DNA from: Sinomonas terrae
Lineage (GTDB): Bacteria; Actinomycetota; Actinomycetes; Actinomycetales; Micrococcaceae
Reading direction: 5' to 3'
Assembly: GCF_022539255.1 (NCBI RefSeq)
Contig: NZ_JAKZBV010000001.1
Coordinates: forward strand, 3,038,001 to 3,102,000
Length of the DNA stretch: 64,000 bases
Shown: positions 38,098 through 45,979 of the stretch, one piece after another
How the letters are laid out: every line of letters starts with the position of its first letter
Numbering within the stretch: position 1 is the first letter of the stretch
Program-made: the position numbers and the translations under genes
The notes under the pieces: model-generated
The model's database searches: none
Seen by the model: only the letters and a program-made list of their open reading frames with translations
Told to the model about the DNA's origin: nothing

Positions 38098-39996
38098 ATG
38101 ACCGAGGCGAACGGAAGGCAGGGCTCTGTGGACCATTCAACGAAGGATGCCGCAGGGCGCACCGAGATCACCGCTGCGCTGCTCGCGCCGGCGCGGGCGG
38201 AGAGTGCGAACGTCACCGACCTCCTCCTCGAGCGCGCTGCCGCGTCTCCCGAGCGCCCCGTCTTCGCGCTGCGCGACGGAACGTCGTGGCGCCACGTCAC
38301 GGCGAGCGGGTTCCTCGAGGACGTCCGCTGGCTCGCGAAAGGACTCGTTGCGGGAGGCCTTGGTATCGGCGACCGCGTCGCGATCCTCGCTCCCAGCAGC
38401 TACGAGTGGACCCTCGCCGATTTCGCCGTGTGGTACGCGGGCGGAGTGAGCGTCCCCGTCTACGAGACCGATTCCCCCGCCCAGATCGAGTGGATTCTGC
38501 GGGACTCGGGAGCCCGCCGGATCTTCGCCGCCCCTGGGCTCGTGCCGATGGTGTCCGGGGTCATCGAGGGTTCGGCGGAGCTTGCCGAACGCTTCATCCA
38601 AGTGACGTCGCTCGCCATGGACGGTGACGGGGCAACGCTCAACAGCCTCGCCGGCCCGGGCCAAGGTGTGAGCGACGCTGAACTCGAACGGCACCGCGTT
38701 GCCTCGGGGCTTCGTGCTCCCGCCACCATCGTCTACACCTCCGGCACGACAGGCAGGCCGAAGGGCTGCATCATCACCCACGCGAACTTCGTGGACCTCG
38801 CCGACAACCTCATCCCCCACCTTCCCGTCCTGCTCGGGTCCCCCGACCCGCGAATGGTCACGTTCCTTCCGCTCGCCCACGTGCTCGCGCACGCCGTGCA
38901 GGTTGTATGCCTCGCGGCAGGTGTCACCGTCGCGTACAGCAGCCCGACAGATCTGCTCTCGACACTGCGCAGCTTCCGGCCGACGTTTCTGCTCGGCGTG
39001 CCGCGCATCTTCGAGAAGGTCTACGCCGCGGCGCGCGAGCAGGCAATCCGCTCTGGGAGGGCCGGCGTCTTCGCGCGTGCCGCGGCCGTGGCCCGGGAAT
39101 ACTCGGCGACACTCGACGACGCCGCCGCCGGCCGTGGCGATGGTCCTGGCCGCAGCCTCCGGCTCAAGCACGCCGTGTTCGACCGACTCGTCTACTCGCG
39201 CCTACGCTCTGTGTTCGGCGGCGCGCTCGAGACCACGGTGAGCGGGGGCGGGCCGCTGAACCCGCAGCTAGCCCATTTCTTCCGCGGCGTCGGGGTGCCG
39301 GTGCTCGAAGGGTACGGACTCACCGAGACGACTGGGCCATGCACGGTCAACACTGCGGACGCGGTGCGGGTCGGCACGGTGGGACGGCCCGTTCCTGGAA
39401 CGTCCATCAAGATTGCCGACGACGGCGAGATCCTCGTGCGCGGGATCGGCGTCTTTGCGGGATATCAGGGGTTGACCGACGGCGAAGACAGCGAGCAGCC
39501 CGGCGTTCAGGCTCACGAGGGCTACTTCCCCACCGGTGACCTCGGTCGCCTTGACGACGACGGATTCCTCACCATCACCGGGCGCAAGAAGGACGTGCTC
39601 GTGACGGCCGGCGGCAAGAACGTAGCCCCCGAGCCGCTCGAGGAGGCCGTCCGCGAGAGCCCTCTCGTCGAGCATGTGATCGTGATCGGCGAGGGCCGGC
39701 CGTTCGTTGCAGCGCTCATCGTCCTCGACCGCGACGGACTCGTCTCATGGTGCCGCGAGCGCGGCCGGACCCTCGAGGCAGAGGCCGCCGCTGCCGACCC
39801 CGAGGTGCTCCACGAGCTGCAGGCCGCTATCGACGCCGCCAATGCCCGCGTCTCGCGGGCCGAGAGCATCCGCAAGTTCTCCGTCATCGGCATCGAGCCG
39901 AGCATCGAAGGAGGGAGCCTCACCCCCTCACTCAAGCTCAAGCGAGAGGTCATCCTCATCGAGTGCCGCGACGAGATCGAGGCCCTTTACAAGTAA
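38098..39996 (+). CDS. Long-chain acyl-CoA synthetase (AMP-forming)
   Basis: 632 residues of the ANL superfamily, closest in pattern to actinobacterial FadD15-like enzymes. P-loop YTSGTTGRPKGC, GYGLTETTG, hinge TGDLGRLDDDGFLTITGRKKD, and the C-terminal catalytic lysine region LKLKREV. It activates fatty acids with ATP and CoA. It follows the mannosyltransferase by 16 bp. It ends 9 bp from the converging DUF1461 gene. Confidence 0.92.
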   Translation: MTEANGRQGSVDHSTKDAAGRTEITAALLAPARAESANVTDLLLERAAASPERPVFALRDGTSWRHVTASGFLEDVRWLAKGLVAGGLGIGDRVAILAPSSYEWTLADFAVWYAGGVSVPVYETDSPAQIEWILRDSGARRIFAAPGLVPMVSGVIEGSAELAERFIQVTSLAMDGDGATLNSLAGPGQGVSDAELERHRVASGLRAPATIVYTSGTTGRPKGCIITHANFVDLADNLIPHLPVLLGSPDPRMVTFLPLAHVLAHAVQVVCLAAGVTVAYSSPTDLLSTLRSFRPTFLLGVPRIFEKVYAAAREQAIRSGRAGVFARAAAVAREYSATLDDAAAGRGDGPGRSLRLKHAVFDRLVYSRLRSVFGGALETTVSGGGPLNPQLAHFFRGVGVPVLEGYGLTETTGPCTVNTADAVRVGTVGRPVPGTSIKIADDGEILVRGIGVFAGYQGLTDGEDSEQPGVQAHEGYFPTGDLGRLDDDGFLTITGRKKDVLVTAGGKNVAPEPLEEAVRESPLVEHVIVIGEGRPFVAALIVLDRDGLVSWCRERGRTLEAEAAAADPEVLHELQAAIDAANARVSRAESIRKFSVIGIEPSIEGGSLTPSLKLKREVILIECRDEIEALYK

Positions 39997-40005
39997 GGAC
40001 GTGCT

Positions 40006-41406
40006 CTACTCCGAGAGCGCCTCGTCGCGCCCCGCAGCCGGCCGCGCCTCCGGGTCCTTCCTCTTGATCGGCCACGCGAAGATGATGATGAGCGAGCTCA
40101 CGAGGAGGGTCAGCACACCGATCACGATCGCGGAGTCCATCCAGAACTGCGCCGGGAAGAGCCTGATGAGGGTGTCGGAAAGCTGGAAGGTCCAGTTCCC
40201 CTGCGAGAAGAAGATGCGGTGGAAGTCGGTGAAGAACTGCTCCCAGCCCATGAAGGCAAGGACGGCGAGGCCCACCACGATCACAAACGTTACGATCGCG
40301 CCGGCGAACAGACCGCGGCCGAAGGCACCCGGCCGCTTCCGCAGGACGAGGAACGCGACGACGAAGAACGCAAGCAGCACGAGGCCCGCCGCGTAGGCGA
40401 TGAAGATGACCGACTTCACGTCCGCCATGTGGCTGACCTCGGCATCGGTGAACAGGGGGGCTCCCGAGCGCTGGACAAGGTCCCCGAGATACCGCCGCCC
40501 AGCGAAGTTGGACAGGTAGTCCACCGCGTACGAGCCGTACGTGAGCCGATCGTCGACCGAGAAGCCGTAGCCGTCCCCAGGGAATCCCGGGCGGAAGTAC
40601 TCGAGCCACAGGAACGCTGGCGTGGCGATGACGCGCACGGCAGCAATGAGGAGCAGGAACGGCAGGAAGATCGCCATGAGCACCTGCAGCACGCGCGGAG
40701 CGACAGGCTTGGCCTGAGCGGCTGCTTCGCGCTGCGCAGCCCGACGGCGGACTTCGTCCTCCGGCGGTCGCATCTGGAGGGCCGAAGTCGGGGACGGCTC
40801 GCGGATGCCGGATTCACGAACGTCAGATTCAGGAAGGCCAGACTCACGCACGTCAGATTCAGGAAGGCCGGACTCGCGAACGTCCGACTCGCGGACGTCC
40901 GACTCGGGAAGGTTCGAGGTGGAAGCAAGCGCAGGGCCAGCTGCCGGCTCCCGGGTAGCCGCGGGTGTCTGGCTGCCTTCGCGCAGTTCACGCCGGTCGC
41001 GTAGGCCGGTGCTCTCGGGAACGCGACCGTTACCCGCAGGCACTTGCCCGTTGCTCTCAGGAACGCGGCCGTTGCTCTCGGGAACGCGCCTATTACCCGC
41101 GGGGACCCGCCCGTTGGTCGCGGGCATGTGCCCGGTGGTCTCCGGAACACGCCCGTTGCCCGCGGCCGTTCCGCTGGTTCGGGTCACGTCGCCGCCGTCG
41201 TGCGCCTCATCCGACTCGCCCATATGCTCGCCCACATGGTTGGAAGATTTGTCGCCTGAGGCTTCGTCGCGGGCAGCAGGGTTCTCAGCTTCTGGGCTAC
41301 GTTCAGGGGTACGCATCCAGTCGAAGGCCGGCTCTTCGGTGTCCTGGGATTCGTCCAGGTTCACCTCCGGCTCCAGGTCACGCCTGTCTTCCGTCACATG
41401 CATCAT
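40006..41406 (-). CDS. TIGR01906/DUF1461 integral membrane protein with long repeat N-terminus
   Basis: 466 residues. The C-terminal half (about 230-466) is the conserved membrane domain, with about five transmembrane helices and an extracytoplasmic loop between the first two (VDYLSNFAGR); its function is unknown. The N-terminal 225 residues are charged, low-complexity and repeat-rich (VPESNGR/VPAGNGR and SDVRESGLPE units), predicted cytoplasmic. The start is a double ATG at 41406. It is convergent with the acyl-CoA synthetase gene. Confidence 0.85.
   Translation of the reverse strand: MMHVTEDRRDLEPEVNLDESQDTEEPAFDWMRTPERSPEAENPAARDEASGDKSSNHVGEHMGESDEAHDGGDVTRTSGTAAGNGRVPETTGHMPATNGRVPAGNRRVPESNGRVPESNGQVPAGNGRVPESTGLRDRRELREGSQTPAATREPAAGPALASTSNLPESDVRESDVRESGLPESDVRESGLPESDVRESGIREPSPTSALQMRPPEDEVRRRAAQREAAAQAKPVAPRVLQVLMAIFLPFLLLIAAVRVIATPAFLWLEYFRPGFPGDGYGFSVDDRLTYGSYAVDYLSNFAGRRYLGDLVQRSGAPLFTDAEVSHMADVKSVIFIAYAAGLVLLAFFVVAFLVLRKRPGAFGRGLFAGAIVTFVIVVGLAVLAFMGWEQFFTDFHRIFFSQGNWTFQLSDTLIRLFPAQFWMDSAIVIGVLTLLVSSLIIIFAWPIKRKDPEARPAAGRDEALSE
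40795..40920 (-). repeat. In-frame repeat SDVRESGLPE in the DUF1461 gene
   Basis: 15- and 30-bp unit structure (plus strand TCAGATTCAGGAAGGCC and GACTCACGCACG forms) gives alternating ESDVR and ESGLP pentads. Confidence 0.85.
41010..41160 (-). repeat. In-frame repeat NGRVPE/NGRVPA in the DUF1461 gene
   Basis: About eight imperfect 21-bp units (plus strand core GGAACGCGGCCGTTGCTCTC) encode heptads such as VPESNGR and VPAGNGR. Confidence 0.85.
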
Positions 41407-41568
41407 CCGCTCGCAGCTTGGTGGGCCCGCGACGCATGCGAACCCGAGGTATGGTCAGTCCTCTGTCCCACGGTAGCGGGTAGAGACTGCCGCCGACCTG
41501 AAGTAGGCCTGCCTGTGGCCGAAGCGTTATCCGCTCGGAATCAGGCCGGAATGAGCGTGGTTTCTTCC

Positions 41569-42903
41569 TCAGCCATTCGCGTACTGGGACCAGGGGATAT
41601 TCCAGTCGCCAAAGCCGTCGTCGAAGTTCGCGAAGTCGCCCTGGGTATTGACGATCTGGACGACGTCGCCCGTCGTCATGTTGTTGAAGACCCAGGACGC
41701 GCCGTCAGGGCCGAGGCCGATGCAGCCGTGCGAGACGTTCGTCACTCCTAGGTAAGGGATCGCCGTGTCGGTGGCCTGATGGATGAATTCGCCGCTTGGG
41801 GTCAGGCGAGTCGCGTACTCGACATCGAGCTCGCCGTAATTGGCGGGATCACCGGGCTTGAGTCCGATGGATGCTGCGACGAAATGGGCCTTGCGCTGCT
41901 TCTCCATGAGCACGAGGAAGCCCTTCGCGGACGGGAAACGCGTATCGCCGAGCGTGGCTGGCCACGTGTGGACCGGTTGATCGTTGATGTAGGCGGTGAA
42001 GGTGTGAGCCTGAGCGTCAGCGACCGCGGTGCGCTTGTCGCCGATATGCACCGTGTCCGTCTTGGTGAAGTTCCCAATCTGCCCATTGCCGAGGTCCACG
42101 CCGAAGAGGTCCATCTTGACGCTGATGGTGCTGTGCGCCGCCCAGTACTGTTCGGGACGATAGCGGACCACGGTGTCGCTGAACCAGTGGAATGCCCCCG
42201 TTTGGCCCGAGGTGGACGTGATCGTGATGGCCTTCTCCACGGCCTTCTTGTTCGTGACCGGTTCGCTGAACGTGAGCTGGATCGGCTGCGCGACGCCGAC
42301 GCTCATCCCGTCGAGGGGGTACATCGCCGCGTCGGCTTCGTTCGCAGTCGCGACGGTCTTGAAGGTCGAGGTCGACGTCGTCGTCCGCCCTGCGGCGTCG
42401 AGCGTCGTATAGCTGAGCGTGTACGTCTCGTTGAACTTGAGCTCCCCGCTCGACGTCCACACCGTGCGGCCGGAGTCGACGGCGCCCTCCACATCGTCGC
42501 CAGTAGAGGAGCGCAGGCTCACGTTGTCCAGAGTGCCGTTCTTGGCAGTGACCGTGACGGGGGCTGCGGGGTTTACTTCGGTCGCGTCTGACGCGGGAGC
42601 GGTCACCGCCGATGCCGGCTGGACCACCGGGAACACGGCACCCGGCTCGCTCCGAAGCGCCGTACCGGCTTCAGAGCCCACCGAGGGCGGCTGGAGCGCG
42701 CTGAAAGCGGCGAACGCGCCGCCGGCGATCACGAGCGCGACGACGACGGCAAGGATCGCGATCGTCTTCCCGCCCAGCCGCCATCTCCGCGCGGCCTCTA
42801 CCGGTCTGTCCCCGCTCCCGTTTTCGGCAGCGCCATATTCGGAACTTACTCGTTCCGAAGTGCCTTCCTCGGCAGTGCCCCCATCGGCCCGCATACGCCC
42901 CAT
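41569..42903 (-). CDS. L,D-transpeptidase with Ig-like domains
   Basis: 444 residues. A transmembrane/signal segment (about 48-70) is followed by two Ig-like domains and a YkuD catalytic domain ending in the active-site motif SHGCIGLGPDGASW. These enzymes make 3-3 peptidoglycan cross-links or attach proteins to the wall. The ATG lies 5 bp beyond the ahcY stop, so it may be cotranscribed. Full-length with catalytic His and Cys present. Confidence 0.94.
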   Translation of the reverse strand: MGRMRADGGTAEEGTSERVSSEYGAAENGSGDRPVEAARRWRLGGKTIAILAVVVALVIAGGAFAAFSALQPPSVGSEAGTALRSEPGAVFPVVQPASAVTAPASDATEVNPAAPVTVTAKNGTLDNVSLRSSTGDDVEGAVDSGRTVWTSSGELKFNETYTLSYTTLDAAGRTTTSTSTFKTVATANEADAAMYPLDGMSVGVAQPIQLTFSEPVTNKKAVEKAITITSTSGQTGAFHWFSDTVVRYRPEQYWAAHSTISVKMDLFGVDLGNGQIGNFTKTDTVHIGDKRTAVADAQAHTFTAYINDQPVHTWPATLGDTRFPSAKGFLVLMEKQRKAHFVAASIGLKPGDPANYGELDVEYATRLTPSGEFIHQATDTAIPYLGVTNVSHGCIGLGPDGASWVFNNMTTGDVVQIVNTQGDFANFDDGFGDWNIPWSQYANG

Positions 42904-42908
42904 GTTAG

Positions 42909-44471
42909 TCAGTAGCGGTAGTGATCAGACTTGTAAGGCCCGGCCACGTCGAGACCGAGATACGCCGCCTGATCCTTCGAGAGCTCGGTGAGCTCGACCC
43001 CAAGGGCCGCGAGGTGCAGGCGGGCCACCTTCTCGTCAAGGATCTTGGGGAGAACGTAGACCTTCTTCTCGTATTCCCGCGGGGCGTCCTGCGCATCATC
43101 CGACCGGGCACGCTTCGTCCACAGCTCGATCTGGGCGATCGTCTGATTGGCGAACGAGTTGCTCATGACGAACGAGGGGTGACCGGTCGCGTTGCCGAGG
43201 TTGAGGAGACGGCCCTCGGACAGCACGATGATCGAGTGCTCGCCCCGCGCGCCGCCGTTGTGGCCGCCGTCGTTGTTCTGTCCGGGCTGGACATTCTGTC
43301 CGGGCTGGTCGTCCCGTCCAGGCCCAGCCGGGAAGACCCACTCGTGGACCTGCGGCTTGATCTGGATCTTGCGGACGCCTGGCCACTTCGCGAGCCCGGC
43401 CATGTCGATCTCGTTGTCGAAGTGGCCCACGTTGCCGACGATCGCCTTGTCCTTCATCGCGGCCATGTGCTCGGCCATGATGATGTCCTTGCCGCCCGTC
43501 GTCGTGATGAAGATGTCCCCCTCGCTCAGGACGCTCTCGAGCCGAGCGACTTGGTAGCCGTCCATGGCGGCCTGGAGGGCGCAGATCGGGTCGATTTCGG
43601 TCACGATGACCCGAGCTCCCTGGCCGCGGAGCGCCTCGGCAGCACCCTTGCCGACGTCGCCGTACCCGCAGACGACGGCGACCTTGCCGCCGATCAGCAC
43701 GTCCGTCGCTCGGTTGATGCCGTCGGGAAGCGAGTGGCGGATGCCGTACTTGTTGTCGAACTTGCTCTTGGTGACGGAGTCGTTGACGTTGATCGCCGGG
43801 AAAAGGAGCTTGCCCTGCTCGGCGAGCTGGTACAGCCGGAGAACGCCCGTGGTCGTCTCCTCCGTCACTCCCTGGAGCTGGCTCGCGATGCGCGTCCACT
43901 TCTGCGGGTCCCGCTCCTGACCTGCCCGAAGCACGTCGAGGATGATCCGATATTCCTCTGGGTCGTCAGGCGTGGCCTGTGGGACGCCGCCCGCCGCCTC
44001 GAATTCGACACCCTTGTGGACGAGGAGCGTCGCGTCGCCCCCGTCGTCGAGGATCATGTTGGGCCCGAGTTCGGGGTTCTCGTCGGCACCCGGCCACGTC
44101 AGGATCTGCTCGGCCGTCCACCAGTACTCCTCGAGCGACTCGCCCTTCCAGGCGAAGACGGGGACGCCGCGCGGGTCCTCGGCAGTTCCGGTGCCCACCA
44201 CGATCGCTGCCGCCGCCTCGTCCTGCGTCGAGAAGATGTTGCAGGAGGCCCAGCGGACCTCTGCTCCGAGGGCGATGAGCGTCTCGATGAGCACCGCCGT
44301 CTGCACGGTCATGTGCAGGGATCCCGCGATACGAGCGCCCTTGAGCGGCTGCGACTCCCCGTACTCCTCGCGCAGGGCCATGAGTCCCGGCATCTCGTGC
44401 TCGGCGAGGCGGATCTGATGGCGACCGGCCTCGTGCAGAGAGATATCGGCGACGCGGTAGTCGAAGGTCAC
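42909..44471 (-). CDS. ahcY: Adenosylhomocysteinase
   Basis: 520 residues from GTG 44471, with AGGAG 6 nt upstream; the in-frame extension to 44534 is less likely. It hydrolyses S-adenosylhomocysteine to adenosine and homocysteine. Substrate region DDGGDATLLVHKG, NAD loop CGYGDVGKGAAEALRGQGA, and C-terminal KSDHYRY typical of the family. About 28 residues around 380-408 (GPGRDDQPGQNVQPGQ then Asn/Gly-rich) replace what is normally a short turn before EHSIIVLSEGRLLNLG. A Trm112-like gene lies upstream. Confidence 0.95.
   Translation of the reverse strand: MTFDYRVADISLHEAGRHQIRLAEHEMPGLMALREEYGESQPLKGARIAGSLHMTVQTAVLIETLIALGAEVRWASCNIFSTQDEAAAAIVVGTGTAEDPRGVPVFAWKGESLEEYWWTAEQILTWPGADENPELGPNMILDDGGDATLLVHKGVEFEAAGGVPQATPDDPEEYRIILDVLRAGQERDPQKWTRIASQLQGVTEETTTGVLRLYQLAEQGKLLFPAINVNDSVTKSKFDNKYGIRHSLPDGINRATDVLIGGKVAVVCGYGDVGKGAAEALRGQGARVIVTEIDPICALQAAMDGYQVARLESVLSEGDIFITTTGGKDIIMAEHMAAMKDKAIVGNVGHFDNEIDMAGLAKWPGVRKIQIKPQVHEWVFPAGPGRDDQPGQNVQPGQNNDGGHNGGARGEHSIIVLSEGRLLNLGNATGHPSFVMSNSFANQTIAQIELWTKRARSDDAQDAPREYEKKVYVLPKILDEKVARLHLAALGVELTELSKDQAAYLGLDVAGPYKSDHYRY
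43268..43326 (-). repeat. In-frame repeat inserted in ahcY
   Basis: Imperfect 15-bp units (plus strand TGTCCGGGCTGGACATT and GTCCGGGCTGGTCG) encode QPGQN-like pentads. Confidence 0.75.
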
Positions 44472-44530
44472 GGGAGCTCCTGAGGGCGGGAGGTGGCGGG
44501 GTGAAGAGGAAAGGTCTTTGGGTCGGCGGT

Positions 44531-44728
44531 TCAAGCGCCGGCGCTTGAGTCTTCCGCGGACTCGGCCGGCGGAAGCAGCACGGGGATACCGTCTTCAATC
44601 GGGTAGCGCGGAACGGCGCCATCGGGTCCGGCTGCGCTAGCCACGAGTTCGTCGCCCTCTTGGACCAAGGCACTGCCGGTCACGGGGCAGCGCAGCACAG
44701 AGAGGATCGAAGAGCTGATGTACGGCAT
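44531..44728 (-). CDS. Trm112-like small protein
   Basis: 65 residues from ATG 44728, 7 nt after TAGGCT (leaderless-type). The pattern LRCPVTGSALV, then PRYPIEDGIPVLLPPEA-like ending, is that of bacterial Trm112/YcaR proteins. These resemble methyltransferase activator subunits; bacterial partners are not established. Only one cysteine of the zinc site is present. It sits 59 bp upstream of ahcY. Confidence 0.85.
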   Translation of the reverse strand: MPYISSSILSVLRCPVTGSALVQEGDELVASAAGPDGAVPRYPIEDGIPVLLPPAESAEDSSAGA

Positions 44729-44735
44729 GGGTCCA

Positions 44736-44741
44736 AGCCTA
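44736..44741 (-). promoter_or_regulatory. Leaderless-type -10 (TAGGCT) for the Trm112-like gene
   Basis: TAGGCT ends 7 nt before the ATG at 44728. Confidence 0.45.
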
Positions 44742-44799
44742 CCGGCACCGCGGGCGAGGGGCTCGTTCCGGCGCGGTGGATCACCATAGCGGCCGCCCA

Positions 44800-44850
44800 C
44801 TATAGGTGGCCCAGTACGGAGGTGGCTCAGTACGGAGGTGGCTCAGTACA
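44800..44850 (-). repeat. 16-bp stop-codon repeat at the 3' end of the DUF3499 gene
   Basis: On the coding strand GTAC-TGAGCCACCTCC occurs twice exactly with a 16-bp period, then once diverged (GTACTGGGCCACCTAT). The first TGA is the true stop (TAC TGA). Confidence 0.88.
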
Positions 44851-45244
44851 GCTCAGGGAGGATCCGCAGGTGGCGGCCGCCGGAAGGCAAGTCGACGCCT
44901 GCGGGCGGCGTCAGCATGCTCTGGCCTTCACGGCCCTCGCGGTTGGCGCGTTGGGGCGCCTCGGCGGGCACGTCGTCGTCCTCGCCTGCCTCGCGCACTG
45001 CCTCGGCCAGCGCAAGGAGGTCGTCGGGGCTCGGCTGCCGCGCGGGGAGCGCGAGCCTCAGGACTTCCCAGCCGCGGGGCACGGTGAGTTTGTCCGCATG
45101 CTTGGCGCAAAGGTCATAGGTATGCGGTTCGGCGAACGTGGCGAGCGGCCCCAGCACGGCAGTGGAATCCGCGTACACATACGTCAACGTGGCGACCGCG
45201 GACTCGCGGCAGGCCGATCGGGAACAATGGCGGACTTCTCGCAC
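44843..45244 (-). CDS. DUF3499 family protein
   Basis: 133 residues from GTG 45244. Cysteines C7 and C12 near the N-terminus and a C-x2-H motif (LCAKHAD) suggest a small zinc site. The conserved core ends near PRGWEVLRL and a disordered tail follows. Found throughout actinobacteria, often near a metallopeptidase and whiB cluster as here; function unknown. It is divergent from the metallopeptidase gene. Confidence 0.88.
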   Translation of the reverse strand: MREVRHCSRSACRESAVATLTYVYADSTAVLGPLATFAEPHTYDLCAKHADKLTVPRGWEVLRLALPARQPSPDDLLALAEAVREAGEDDDVPAEAPQRANREGREGQSMLTPPAGVDLPSGGRHLRILPELY

Positions 45245-45251
45245 AGCCAGT

Positions 45252-45257
45252 ACCCTA
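45252..45257 (-). promoter_or_regulatory. Leaderless-type -10 (TAGGGT) for the DUF3499 gene
   Basis: TAGGGT ends 7 nt before the GTG at 45244. Confidence 0.45.
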
Positions 45258-45402
45258 CTCTGCGCTCGGCGTGTGTGTCGTGAGCGACTCGGCCCAAGCG
45301 CCTATCCCTGCTCACACGGTGAGCAGTGGAACTGCGGCGAGTACTGCGGTGGGTACAGCGGTGAGCCCTCGCGCACGGTTAGCGCGGCTTCGAGGGCGGT
45401 AC

Positions 45403-45408
45403 TACAGT
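45403..45408 (+). promoter_or_regulatory. Leaderless-type -10 (TACAGT) for the metallopeptidase gene
   Basis: TACAGT ends 6 nt before the ATG at 45415 and decides between this start and the longer open frame from 45271. Confidence 0.5.
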
Positions 45409-45414
45409 CGATAC

Positions 45415-45924
45415 ATGCAGGATCGTTCCACGCAGGGGCCCTTGGGCCTGAGCATCCGCCCCCTCCCCCCAGCCGGTGAACAAGGCGCGGGCCGCCGCCG
45501 CGGATTCCGCGAACGCCGTCGCAACCGGCACGGTCGCGGACTGCGCGGCGAAATCATGCCCGCAATCCTGCCGGGAAGCCGCACTCGCGGCGAACGTTTC
45601 GAGGATTGGGTGCTCGATTCGGCGGATCGCCTCCAAGAGCTGCGCGGCAGCGAACTCGACAACGTCGAGTACGTCGTCGAGGAAATCCCGCCCGGACTCG
45701 AGAAGATCCTCCGTGACGGCGGCCGCGTCCCCCAGGGGAACGTCTCGCGGGCGGCCCAAGGCCGCCCAGCTCGCATCACGATCTACCGGCGCGTCGTCGA
45801 GACAGAAGCGCCGTCCCCGAGCGAGGCCCAGGATCTCGTCCACGACGTCGTCGTCGAGTACACCGCCGCACTCCTCAACGTCGAGCCCGAGTCCCTCGAC
45901 CCGTACTACCGCGGCTACCGCTGA
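45415..45924 (+). CDS. Minimal metallopeptidase family protein (actinobacterial zincin-like)
   Basis: 169 residues from ATG 45415. After a basic N-terminal region (to about 45) comes the conserved domain: FEDWVLDSADRL, VEYVVEEIPPG, ARITIYRRV, and a C-terminal LVHDVVVEYTAALL. The position of the HExxH zinc motif of related proteases reads HDVVVEY, lacking its second His, so proteolytic activity is doubtful. It is adjacent to DUF3499. Confidence 0.8.
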   Translation: MQDRSTQGPLGLSIRPLPPAGEQGAGRRRGFRERRRNRHGRGLRGEIMPAILPGSRTRGERFEDWVLDSADRLQELRGSELDNVEYVVEEIPPGLEKILRDGGRVPQGNVSRAAQGRPARITIYRRVVETEAPSPSEAQDLVHDVVVEYTAALLNVEPESLDPYYRGYR

Positions 45925-45955
45925 CACCCCGGCTACCGCTCATACCTCCGCTACT
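45905..45955 (+). repeat. 18-bp stop-codon repeat at the 3' end of the metallopeptidase gene
   Basis: GGCTACCGCTGACACCCC is followed by GGCTACCGCTCATACCTC and CGCTACTGCTGA. The stop TGA recurs, or is TCA, at 18-bp steps in the same frame. Confidence 0.8.
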
Positions 45956-45979
45956 GCTGAAGCTGGACCGAGCCCAGCA

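Noticed and set aside
36915..38300. Minus-strand open frame of 461 codons opposite the mannosyltransferase
   Set aside because: Shadow frame; the plus strand encodes a full GT39 protein with the DE motif.
42921..44483. Plus-strand open frame of 520 codons opposite ahcY
   Set aside because: Shadow of ahcY; the composition is typical of antisense frames and no domain is seen.
44472..44530. SAH riboswitch upstream of ahcY
   Set aside because: Only 59 bp separate the genes and no aptamer-like core is visible.
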